From Minisyncoccota bacterium (GTDB lineage Bacteria > Patescibacteriota > Microgenomatia > Levybacterales > UBA12049), in the NCBI GenBank assembly GCA_025449795.1, contig JANWIQ010000056.1, forward strand, positions 1 through 19,600: a DNA stretch of 19,600 bases. The letters run 5' to 3'. A program made the translations under genes and the position numbers. The first letter of the stretch is position 1; each line of letters begins with the position of its first letter. Below, in pieces: positions 15,072 to 19,600 of this stretch. The notes below the pieces were generated by a model. The model ran no database searches, was not told the origin of the DNA, and saw only the letters and a program-made list of their open reading frames with translations.

Positions 15072-15455
15072 ATGCAAGACAATTTATATAAAGAAATAAT
15101 TTTAGAGCACTGGAGATATCCTTTACATTTTGGTATATTAAGTAATAAAGATATTGATGTTACGGAACAAAACTATTCCTGTGGTGATACTATTCATGTA
15201 ACAATAAAGTTACAACAAAAAAGACTGGTACAAGTACTATTCACTTCAGAAAGTTGTGTAATTGCGAAAGCGTATGCATCGTTCTTTCTAGATTTTATAA
15301 AGGGAAAAACAATACAGGAAGTAGAAAAAATTTCTGCAAAAGATGTATTTAACTTAGTAGGTGCAGAGGTAAGTACGAGTAGAGTCAAATGCGCACTTCT
15401 TTGCTATAATGCAGTGTGCAAAGGAATTCGAGAATATATTATCACAAAGCAGTAA
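15072..15455 (+). CDS. sufU: SufU-like sulfur acceptor / scaffold
   Basis: A 127-residue IscU/SufU-fold protein. The three conserved Cys are C37 (SCGD, with D39), C62 (SCVIAKAYAS) and C107 (RVKCALL). The insert typical of SufU between the second and third Cys appears short, and the common NPxCGD is NYSCGD. In Gram-positive type SUF systems SufU binds Zn and takes sulfur from SufS; the order sufC-B-D-S-U is close to the Bacillus order. This is the last gene of the operon. The next gene is convergent and no good terminator is seen between them. Confidence 0.92.
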   Translation: MQDNLYKEIILEHWRYPLHFGILSNKDIDVTEQNYSCGDTIHVTIKLQQKRLVQVLFTSESCVIAKAYASFFLDFIKGKTIQEVEKISAKDVFNLVGAEVSTSRVKCALLCYNAVCKGIREYIITKQ

Positions 15456-15488
15456 GTCCTAATACCAAATAATATAGTGCTTGCTAAT

Positions 15489-15504
15489 GACACTACAAAG
15501 TGTC
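15489..15504. repeat. Small inverted repeat at the convergent junction
   Basis: GACACT ACAA AGTGTC is a perfect six-base-pair inverted repeat covering the stop codon of the GNAT gene, 33 bases after sufU. There is no T-run on either side, so a role as intrinsic terminator is doubtful. Confidence 0.45.
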
Positions 15505-16047
15505 GCTCGAGGCTTGTGCAACTAATGAATCCTTCACCATTTCAATTTCAGGAATAATTTTACCCGTTGGGAGTGATGCTACTTCATTTTGTGTTGCTCC
15601 ATTTTCCACAAATCCAAAGGTTTTATAAAAATTAATAGCTTTGATATTATATGAAGCAACTTCCAATACTGTAGGTAAATTCCCATCTAACCATTCTATT
15701 GCTTTTTCTAAGAGTTCTTTTCCTATCCCTTTGCCTTGATATTCAGGAAGAACATACATTCCCATAATTCTATTAATAACTTCTTCCTTGCGAACAAAAC
15801 AATATCCAACGATACTACTTTTATCTTTTGCAACCCAGGCATGAACATTTTTATCTTCTTTAATTGATTGCGCTATTTGCAATATCCACTTCTCATTTGT
15901 TTCTGGATTTGAAAAATTTGATTCTATGTCTTGTCTTGTTATTTCATGTGTTTCAGAAGGATATGTTGCTAACCATGCTTTCTTTTGAACTTCTCTGATT
16001 TTTCGAGCGTCTTTCGGAATGGCAATTGTGATAAAAATATTATTCAT
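15493..16047 (-). CDS. GNAT-family N-acetyltransferase
   Basis: A 184-residue GCN5-related acetyltransferase. The acetyl-CoA pyrophosphate loop is clear, VLPEYQGKGIGKELLEKA (about 99-116, Q/R-x-x-G-x-G pattern), preceded by MGMYV in beta-4 and followed by VLEVASYNIKAINFYKTFGFVENG (motif B, with N and Y of the active-site region). The N-terminal part (ARKIREVQKKAWLATYPSETHEITRQDI) resembles RimI-like and spermine acetyltransferase proteins. The substrate is unknown. The frame stays open upstream through the tRNA region, but the natural start is the ATG at 16047, right next to a copy of the tRNA-Leu tail. No ribosome binding site is present. A possible -10 (TATAAT, minus strand 16168-16163) lies about 115 bases upstream. 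Confidence 0.88.
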   Translation of the reverse strand: MNNIFITIAIPKDARKIREVQKKAWLATYPSETHEITRQDIESNFSNPETNEKWILQIAQSIKEDKNVHAWVAKDKSSIVGYCFVRKEEVINRIMGMYVLPEYQGKGIGKELLEKAIEWLDGNLPTVLEVASYNIKAINFYKTFGFVENGATQNEVASLPTGKIIPEIEMVKDSLVAQASSDTL

Positions 16048-16048
16048 A

Positions 16049-16068
16049 TGTGCGGACGAGAGGAGTTG
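16049..16068 (-). repeat. Partial copy of tRNA-Leu(GAG) 3' end
   Basis: These 20 bases repeat exactly at 16191-16210, the end of tRNA-Leu(GAG) from the T-loop to the discriminator plus two bases beyond. As with tRNA-Val, the copy is downstream of the tRNA and in the same orientation, here 142 bases away, and it touches the GNAT start codon. Confidence 0.85.
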
Positions 16069-16144
16069 GTCACGTGTTCCTTCGCCTTCGGCTCGGCCAC
16101 TCGACCCCGCCTCCCTCACTGTGCTCAGTACGGCATTCAACTCC
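16062..16144. repeat. GC-rich element with 7-bp terminal inverted repeats
   Basis: GGAGTTG (16062-16068) and CAACTCC (16138-16144) bound an 83-base stretch much richer in GC than its surroundings and containing repeated CCTTCG/CTTCGGCTCGGCC and CTCACTGTGCTCAGTA motifs able to fold locally. One end lies inside the tRNA tail copy. It looks like a small non-coding palindromic element; no coding potential is seen. Confidence 0.4.
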
Positions 16145-16192
16145 ACTATCTTCAGACAGAAAATTATAGCCCTAGAAGGACATAATGCTCTG

Positions 16193-16275
16193 TGCGGACG
16201 AGAGGAGTTGAACCTCCACACCCTTACGGGCACTACCACCTCAAGGTAGCGTGTATACCATTTCACCACGTCCGC
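16193..16275 (-). tRNA. tRNA-Leu (anticodon GAG)
   Basis: Minus-strand cloverleaf with acceptor GCGGACG/CGTCCGC, anticodon stem CTACC/GGTAG with loop TTGAGGT (anticodon GAG, codons CUC/CUU), a long class II variable arm (GCCCGTAAGGGT) and T-loop TTCAACT. Discriminator A, no encoded CCA. It has its own extended -10 promoter two bases plus one helix of leader upstream. Confidence 0.95.
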
Positions 16276-16283
16276 GTTTAGTA

Positions 16284-16292
16284 ATTATAGCA
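16284..16292 (-). promoter_or_regulatory. Promoter of tRNA-Leu(GAG)
   Basis: Minus-strand TGC-TATAAT, an extended -10, with the tRNA 5' end eight bases downstream. It lies in the 23-base gap between the two tRNA-Leu genes. Confidence 0.75.
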
Positions 16293-16298
16293 AATTCG

Positions 16299-16381
16299 TG
16301 TCGAAGAGAGGACTCGAACCTCCAAGACCTTACGGCCATAGCGTTCTGAACGCTACGCGTCTACCATTTCGCCACTTCGAC
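16299..16381 (-). tRNA. tRNA-Leu (anticodon CAG)
   Basis: Minus-strand cloverleaf with acceptor GTCGAAG/CTTCGAC, anticodon stem TAGCG/CGCTA with loop TTCAGAA (anticodon CAG, codon CUG), class II variable arm (GGCCGTAAGGTC) and T-loop TTCGAGT. Discriminator A, no encoded CCA. Confidence 0.95.
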
Positions 16382-16391
16382 TAATGAACTC

Positions 16392-16421
16392 ATTCTACCA
16401 GACACGAAGCTAACTTGACAA
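16392..16421 (-). promoter_or_regulatory. Promoter of tRNA-Leu(CAG)
   Basis: Minus-strand TTGTCA (16421-16416), 18-base spacer, TAGAAT (16397-16392) with a TGG extension. Transcription would begin about four bases before the tRNA. The -35 overlaps a plus-strand TTGACA (16415-16420). Confidence 0.75.
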
Positions 16422-16458
16422 TAAGAGGCTAATATGTAACCATTAAACCGATACCATT

Positions 16459-17028
16459 ATGAAACGCCTTTTACTGCTCATTGGCTTTTTTGGTACCACT
16501 CCTTTTTTACTTATTTTTTCAGCCTTTTTTTTGCTTTTTCTCTCCCATCAGAGATCAGGACTTCTTGGCATATTTGCCGCAGCCAACCAGCCAATTGCCT
16601 ATGCAGCACTTCCTAGCAACATGAATGTTGTCTCGGGCATTGTTACCCAAGACGATGGAAGGGTAGGGAAAGTCACTGCATTTCTTGCAGCATTCAATTC
16701 TCCTCTTACCCAATATGCGAGCCTTATCGTATCTGAAGCAGATACATATGGCATTGATTACCGCTTGCTTCCGGCAATTGGCGCTCAGGAATCGGGCGAG
16801 TGTGCAAAGGAGATTTCCGACACCCATAACTGCTGGGGATTTGGAATCTATGGACACAAAGTAACAAGCTTTGATAGCTACGAACAAGCAATTGACACAA
16901 TTACAAGATACTTTGCAAACAAGAAAAGTAGGGGAGTAGACACCCTAGAAGAAATTGGGGCAATTTACAATCCAACCGACCACAACAACTGGAAGTCCAA
17001 TGTTGCCTCCTTTATGAACCAGCTTTAG
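16459..17028 (+). CDS. Exported lysozyme-like (transglycosylase/glucosaminidase-type) protein
   Basis: A 189-residue protein with a long hydrophobic N-terminus (about residues 4-29), acting as signal or membrane anchor, a linker, and a C-terminal domain of about 110 residues. That domain has the pattern of goose-lysozyme/glucosaminidase folds: YRLLPAIGAQESG with a candidate catalytic E111, then NCWGFGIYG and SFDSYEQAIDTITRYF. C115 and C125 could form a disulfide outside the cell. It is clearly paralogous to the protein encoded at 17205-17756. It probably acts on peptidoglycan or another glycan; the substrate is not shown. A plus-strand TTGACA at 16415-16420 lies upstream, but no convincing -10 matches it. 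No Shine-Dalgarno. Confidence 0.8.
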   Translation: MKRLLLLIGFFGTTPFLLIFSAFFLLFLSHQRSGLLGIFAAANQPIAYAALPSNMNVVSGIVTQDDGRVGKVTAFLAAFNSPLTQYASLIVSEADTYGIDYRLLPAIGAQESGECAKEISDTHNCWGFGIYGHKVTSFDSYEQAIDTITRYFANKKSRGVDTLEEIGAIYNPTDHNNWKSNVASFMNQL

Positions 17029-17045
17029 CAGCCTTATAGTACCAC

Positions 17046-17074
17046 TTGACAAACTTATAGTCTTTTGCTATAAT
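17046..17074 (+). promoter_or_regulatory. Consensus promoter directly before a terminator
   Basis: Perfect TTGACA (17046-17051), 17-base spacer and perfect TATAAT (17069-17074), with a TGC extension. A start near 17081 would lead straight into the terminator hairpin at 17084-17125, giving an RNA of about 45 bases unless the terminator is read through into the gene at 17205. Confidence 0.85.
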
Positions 17075-17083
17075 CCTTGATAG

Positions 17084-17125
17084 ATCCTGAGGTATGCCTT
17101 CCAAATGCATACGTCAGGATTTTTT
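17084..17125 (+). terminator. Intrinsic terminator
   Basis: ATCCTGA G GTATGC (17084-17097) pairs with GCATAC G TCAGGAT (17107-17120) around a nine-base loop: 13 pairs with one G.G mismatch, followed by a T-run to 17125. It can end transcripts of the gene at 16459-17028, 56 bases upstream, as well as those from the promoter just before it. Confidence 0.88.
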
Positions 17126-17157
17126 ATGCACCTTGATTAATTATCAATAGCGCATAA

Positions 17158-17184
17158 CCCTTCCGAAGCTTCAGCGAAGGAGGG
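17158..17184. repeat. REP-like imperfect palindrome
   Basis: CCCTTC…GAAGGAGGG flanks an inner perfect GAAGCTTC palindrome. It resembles other CCCTTCG-type intergenic palindromes such as the one at 63-81. The AAGGAGG inside lies about 20 bases before the next ATG, too far to be its ribosome binding site. Confidence 0.45.
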
Positions 17185-17204
17185 TAACAACATTTTAATA
17201 ATTT

Positions 17205-17756
17205 ATGAGAGCAAAAATTTTTATTGTTCTCTCCATGCTACTCCTTATCATCTCCTTTACAGCTCCTAAGATCCAAGCACAAGAAAAAGCTTCAGGATCT
17301 TCAGCAACCTTCCATGACATCCTTGTGCAGCAAGCGAATGATACCCGCGTGGATGTGTTAAAAAAATATTTACTCCAACAAAACTCACCCCTCGCACCCT
17401 ATGCAAGTACTTTTGTTGCCCAGGCAGACTATTATCGTATAGACTGGAAGCTTCTTGTCGCTATTTCCGGCGTTGAGTCTACTTTTGGAAAAGAAGTTCC
17501 TTGTACCAATGCCTGGGGATTTGGCGTGTATGGCAACCAAACCTTGTGCTTTGATTCCTATGGCCAGGCTATTCGGACTATTTCCAAATCGATCCGTGAG
17601 CAGTACATGGATAACTGGGGAGAAACAGACATCTATAGCATTGGAAGATCCTATGCAGCGTCTCCTGTATGGGCAGATCATGTGACCTACTTTATGGACC
17701 AAATTCAGGCATTTGCACTCCAACCTGATAATCAGCCTCTTCCTATTTCATTATAA
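17205..17756 (+). CDS. Secreted lysozyme-like protein (paralogue)
   Basis: A 183-residue protein with a clear signal peptide: basic MRAK, a hydrophobic core at about 5-20 and a likely cleavage after AQA (near residue 26). The C-terminal domain matches its upstream neighbour: SPLAPYASTFVAQADYYRIDWKLLVAISGVEST with candidate catalytic E91, then CTNAWGFGVYGNQTLCFDSYGQAI. C100 and C115 may pair. Unlike the neighbour it has a cleavable signal and a short Pro-rich tail. Likely a secreted glycan hydrolase or lytic enzyme acting on the own wall or on another cell. It lies behind a consensus promoter and terminator unit, so its expression could depend on read-through. Confidence 0.82.
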   Translation: MRAKIFIVLSMLLLIISFTAPKIQAQEKASGSSATFHDILVQQANDTRVDVLKKYLLQQNSPLAPYASTFVAQADYYRIDWKLLVAISGVESTFGKEVPCTNAWGFGVYGNQTLCFDSYGQAIRTISKSIREQYMDNWGETDIYSIGRSYAASPVWADHVTYFMDQIQAFALQPDNQPLPISL

Positions 17757-17762
17757 GTATCG

Positions 17763-17768
17763 TATAAT
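17763..17768 (+). promoter_or_regulatory. Possible -10 box upstream of tRNA-Leu(UAG)
   Basis: TATAAT eight bases after the stop of the lysozyme-like gene, with no good -35. It is the only -10-like match before the tRNA, but the start would leave an 80-base leader containing a palindrome. Confidence 0.35.
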
Positions 17769-17793
17769 CATACAGATTATTCTCATTGTTTTC

Positions 17794-17825
17794 CCTCGCC
17801 CTTTGGGAGAGGGTTTGGGGTGAGG
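17794..17825. repeat. REP-like palindrome
   Basis: CCTCGCCC (17794-17801) and GGGGTGAGG (ending at 17825) form the outer arms around CTTTGGGAGAGGG. This resembles a common intergenic repeat of the form CCCTCACCC…GGGAGAGGG. It lies in the leader of tRNA-Leu(UAG). Confidence 0.5.
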
Positions 17826-17851
17826 CGATCAGAGTTGTGGCAGGAATCCTT

Positions 17852-17933
17852 GCGGACGTGGCGGAACTGGTATACGCGTATGGTTTAGGACCATATCCCG
17901 TAAGGGTTGGGGGTTCAAGTCCCTTCGTCCGCA
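17852..17933 (+). tRNA. tRNA-Leu (anticodon TAG)
   Basis: Plus-strand cloverleaf: acceptor GCGGACG/CGTCCGC, anticodon stem TATGG/CCATA with loop TTTAGGA (anticodon TAG, codon CUA and possibly other CUN), class II variable arm and T-loop TTCAAGT. Discriminator A; the next bases are CCC, so CCA is not encoded. Its acceptor stem is identical to that of tRNA-Leu(GAG). Confidence 0.95.
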
Positions 17934-17953
17934 CCCAATATCACTAACAATAT

Positions 17954-18778
17954 ATGGCAGTTTTAGCAAAAAAAGACGACGGAACAATTATTCTTACCAT
18001 CACCATCCCTCAGAAAGAGGTAAAAAAAACACGTGATGAAGTAATTGATGCGATTGTAAAAAATACTACTCTTCCAGGATTTAGAAAAGGCATGGCCCCA
18101 CGAGATATGGTAGAAAAGGGCCTTGACCGACTCCATACCCAAGAGGACGTACTTCGAGAATTACTTCCCAAAGCATACGCCAACGCAGTAAAAGAGCACG
18201 CGCTTAGTCCTGTGATGAGTCCGAGAATTCGTGTTACAAAATTAGAAGAAGGCAAAGACTGGGAATTTACTGCAGAAACATGTGAGGCACCAAAAGTTAG
18301 CGTAGGCGATTATAAAGACGAAGTCAAAAAAATTACCGCAAAAGCCAAAATAGTTGTCCCGGGAAAAGAACAAAAAGGCCCAAATATGGACGAGATCGTA
18401 CAAGCTATTCTTGCCACAGCAAAAGTAACCGTGCCTTCTGTGCTCGTTGAGGCTGAATCTGAAAGGCTTTTATCCCAACTTTTGGATGAAGTAAAGAGCC
18501 TTGGCCTCTCTTTGGACCAATATTTGGCTTCTACCCACAAAACAATTGAGCAAGTCAAAAAAGAATATGCAGAAAAAGCAACCCAGGATATTACCTTTGA
18601 ATTTGTCCTCCAGGAAATAGCCAATCAGGAAAAAATAGGCGTCGAACAAAAAGAGCTCGAAGACGCATTATCCAAAGCCCAAAGTCCAGAAGAAAGAAAA
18701 AATTTGGAAAAGAATATTTACCTCCTCGCTTCTATCCTGAGACAACAAAAAACCCTAGACTATCTCAGAAACCTGTAA
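17954..18778 (+). CDS. tig: Trigger-factor-like chaperone without PPIase domain
   Basis: A 274-residue protein. The N-terminal domain has the ribosome-binding signature PGFRKGMAP (41-49) of trigger factor, within the usual alpha/beta layout (residues 1-110, from TIILTITIPQKEVKKTRDEVI to EEGKDWEFTAETCEAPKVSVGDY). The C-terminal part (about 145-274) is the helical, charged substrate-binding domain (VPSVLVEAESERLLSQLLDEVKSLG is typical). The FKBP-like PPIase domain that normally lies between (about 90 residues) is missing; trigger factors usually have about 430 residues. It should still bind nascent chains at the ribosome exit. It starts 20 bases after tRNA-Leu(UAG) and probably shares its transcript. 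No Shine-Dalgarno. Confidence 0.92.
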   Translation: MAVLAKKDDGTIILTITIPQKEVKKTRDEVIDAIVKNTTLPGFRKGMAPRDMVEKGLDRLHTQEDVLRELLPKAYANAVKEHALSPVMSPRIRVTKLEEGKDWEFTAETCEAPKVSVGDYKDEVKKITAKAKIVVPGKEQKGPNMDEIVQAILATAKVTVPSVLVEAESERLLSQLLDEVKSLGLSLDQYLASTHKTIEQVKKEYAEKATQDITFEFVLQEIANQEKIGVEQKELEDALSKAQSPEERKNLEKNIYLLASILRQQKTLDYLRNL

Positions 18779-18820
18779 TCGCTTGATTTTTTACAGAATT
18801 TATGATAGGGTTGGAGCCAT

Positions 18821-19471
18821 ATGACAAGCTCGCTTTCATCTAAGCCGGCACCATCTACCAAGAAGAAAAAACAGTCTGTTGACAGCTTCGAAATTTTCAA
18901 ACCCTCTTCTCTTGTCCAGGCTATTTCCGAGCAAATAAAACCTAACAGCGATTGGGCAAAAGACTGGCTTGGTTTTGCTAGTAGTGAAAACCATGGCAAA
19001 GCAATGGAAATGCAGCCTGGCGTTGCCTACAGCCCCTCAGGACATGCAGAGTCTCAAAAACACGAGCAAGCGCAAGAGGCGCCAATTGAAGCACCGATTG
19101 AGGTAATGAAATATAAGCAAGAAATTCTCCATGCAGGAGAAGGCAAAAGGGAAGAACAAGAAAGTGGACAGCGAGTCCAAATGCTTATCCAGGAATTACA
19201 GCGTCTCGCCCAAAGCGTCCAGCAAATCGAAAAAACCATGCTTTTGCAAGCCATAGACCCTTCTGCAGGCAAGAAAACAGGCAAATACTATGAATCGTTC
19301 TTCGAATGGATGCTCATCGTCGTGCAGGATGCACGCCGCAAAGTCGAGGACTCTGGTGCATGGCTTACTGCAATGCAAAGCAAGAAAAAGCCGGGTATCC
19401 ACCAGCAAATGAAGACAAATATGAAAATCGCCATGTCAGGGGAGAGAACGAATGCCAATAACACCGGATAA
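18821..19471 (+). CDS. Cytoplasmic protein of unknown function, DUF5660-like C-terminus
   Basis: A 216-residue soluble protein. The N-terminus is Ser/Lys-rich (SSKPAPSTKKKKQSVDSFEI), the middle (about 70-115) is a charged, Gln/Glu-rich and probably disordered or coiled region, followed by a heptad-like helix (RVQMLIQELQRLAQSVQQIEKTML). The C-terminal block GKYYESFFEWMLIVVQDARRKVEDSGAWL (about 152-180) matches my memory of the DUF5660 family of Microgenomates proteins; I cannot verify this without a search. No enzyme motif is present. GGAG at 18813-18816, four bases before the ATG, is a fair ribosome binding site. The gene follows tig after 42 bases on the same strand. Function unknown. Confidence 0.72.
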   Translation: MTSSLSSKPAPSTKKKKQSVDSFEIFKPSSLVQAISEQIKPNSDWAKDWLGFASSENHGKAMEMQPGVAYSPSGHAESQKHEQAQEAPIEAPIEVMKYKQEILHAGEGKREEQESGQRVQMLIQELQRLAQSVQQIEKTMLLQAIDPSAGKKTGKYYESFFEWMLIVVQDARRKVEDSGAWLTAMQSKKKPGIHQQMKTNMKIAMSGERTNANNTG

Positions 19472-19480
19472 ACTTCCTTC

Positions 19481-19509
19481 TTGATCCTATAGAAATTTTT
19501 TGGTATACT
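19481..19509 (+). promoter_or_regulatory. Promoter of the second leader peptide
   Basis: TTGATC (19481-19486), 17-base spacer, TATACT (19504-19509) with a TGG extension. The leader ATG is at 19519, nine bases after the -10, so the 5' leader would be only a few bases. Confidence 0.78.
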
Positions 19510-19518
19510 ACTTTTACC

Positions 19519-19563
19519 ATGAGAAATACTTTTGCACTTATTTATGTCCTTATTCACCGCTAG
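19519..19563 (+). CDS. Leu/Ile/Val-rich putative attenuator leader peptide
   Basis: The frame encodes MRNTFALIYVLIHR, 14 residues, stop TAG at 19561-19563. Residues 7-12 (LIYVLI) include two Leu (CTT), two Ile (ATT) and one Val (GTC). It directly follows a good promoter, as the ilv leader does, and is followed by a matching hairpin layout cut by the window end. A control peptide for another branched-chain operon, for example leu genes, would fit. No Shine-Dalgarno; near-leaderless. Confidence 0.65.
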   Translation: MRNTFALIYVLIHR

Positions 19564-19599
19564 GCGGAAGGGCTTTTCTTTGCAAAAGTACCAACCGCC
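19563..19599 (+). promoter_or_regulatory. Putative antiterminator, second attenuator (window edge)
   Basis: GGCGG (19563-19567) can pair with CCGCC (19595-19599) around an inner hairpin CTTTT…AAAAG (19573-19577/19584-19588). This repeats the layout at 2819-2850: a G-rich strand at the leader stop, an inner five-base-pair hairpin, then a C-rich strand. An alternative CCGC/GCGG hairpin (19557-19560/19564-19567) overlaps the end of the leader frame. The terminator arm would lie beyond base 19600. Confidence 0.55.
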
Positions 19600-19600
19600 A

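Noticed and set aside
15489..15504. Intrinsic terminator at the end of the operon
   Set aside because: The stem is perfect but no T-run follows on either strand.
15493..16269. Extended GNAT reading frame of 258 residues on the minus strand
   Set aside because: The extra N-terminal 74 codons run through tRNA-Leu(GAG), the GC-rich element and the tRNA tail copy; the natural GNAT N-terminus is the ATG at 16047.
18773..18796. CTGTAA…TTACAG inverted repeat after tig as a terminator
   Set aside because: Weak AT-rich six-base stem with a twelve-base loop and no T-run after it.
1..19600. CRISPR array, phage genes or intact insertion sequence
   Set aside because: No regularly spaced repeats, no phage structural genes and no intact transposase were found; only short palindromes and tRNA tail copies.

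Overview
The window looks like a chromosomal segment of a candidate-phyla-radiation (Patescibacteria) bacterium, most likely of the Microgenomates group. This is inferred from small proteins, a trigger-factor-like protein without a PPIase domain, a C-terminal block resembling proteins I associate with Microgenomates (DUF5660), small GIY-YIG and lysozyme-like secreted proteins, tRNAs without encoded CCA, and leaderless promoters. TGA is used as a normal stop, so the TGA=Gly code of some candidate phyla does not apply. No marker such as 16S is present, so the placement is not firm. There is no gene-free stretch longer than about 300 bases.

Left part (1-2600): a tRNA-Val with its own terminator and a short downstream copy of its 3' end, a GIY-YIG endonuclease gene that runs into the tRNA, a membrane-anchored protein of unknown function, a PLD-type nuclease/phosphodiesterase domain protein with a perfect Shine-Dalgarno, a small unknown protein, and an XRE-type regulator.

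Centre (2734-15455): one long co-directional block that looks like a single operon. It starts with a consensus promoter, a 15-residue leader peptide with five Ile codons, and alternative antiterminator/terminator hairpins: a classic ribosome-mediated transcription attenuator. Then follow ilvB, ilvN, ilvC, ilvA, ilvD, ridA, ilvE (every step from threonine and pyruvate to isoleucine and valine), an FTR1-type iron permease, and sufC-sufB-sufD-sufS-sufU. The logic is coherent: IlvD needs an Fe-S cluster, Suf builds it, FTR1 brings in the iron, RidA removes the reactive product of IlvA, and the block sits behind an isoleucine sensor. Most candidate-phyla genomes lack amino-acid synthesis, so this operon is the notable system here.

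Right part (15493-19600): a GNAT acetyltransferase, two tRNA-Leu genes (GAG, CAG) on the minus strand, two paralogous exported lysozyme-like proteins with a promoter-plus-terminator unit between them, a third tRNA-Leu (UAG), the short trigger-factor-like protein and a DUF5660-like protein. The window ends inside what looks like a second attenuator: promoter, 14-residue leader peptide rich in Leu/Ile/Val, and the first half of the same alternative-hairpin layout; its terminator and target genes should lie just beyond the edge.
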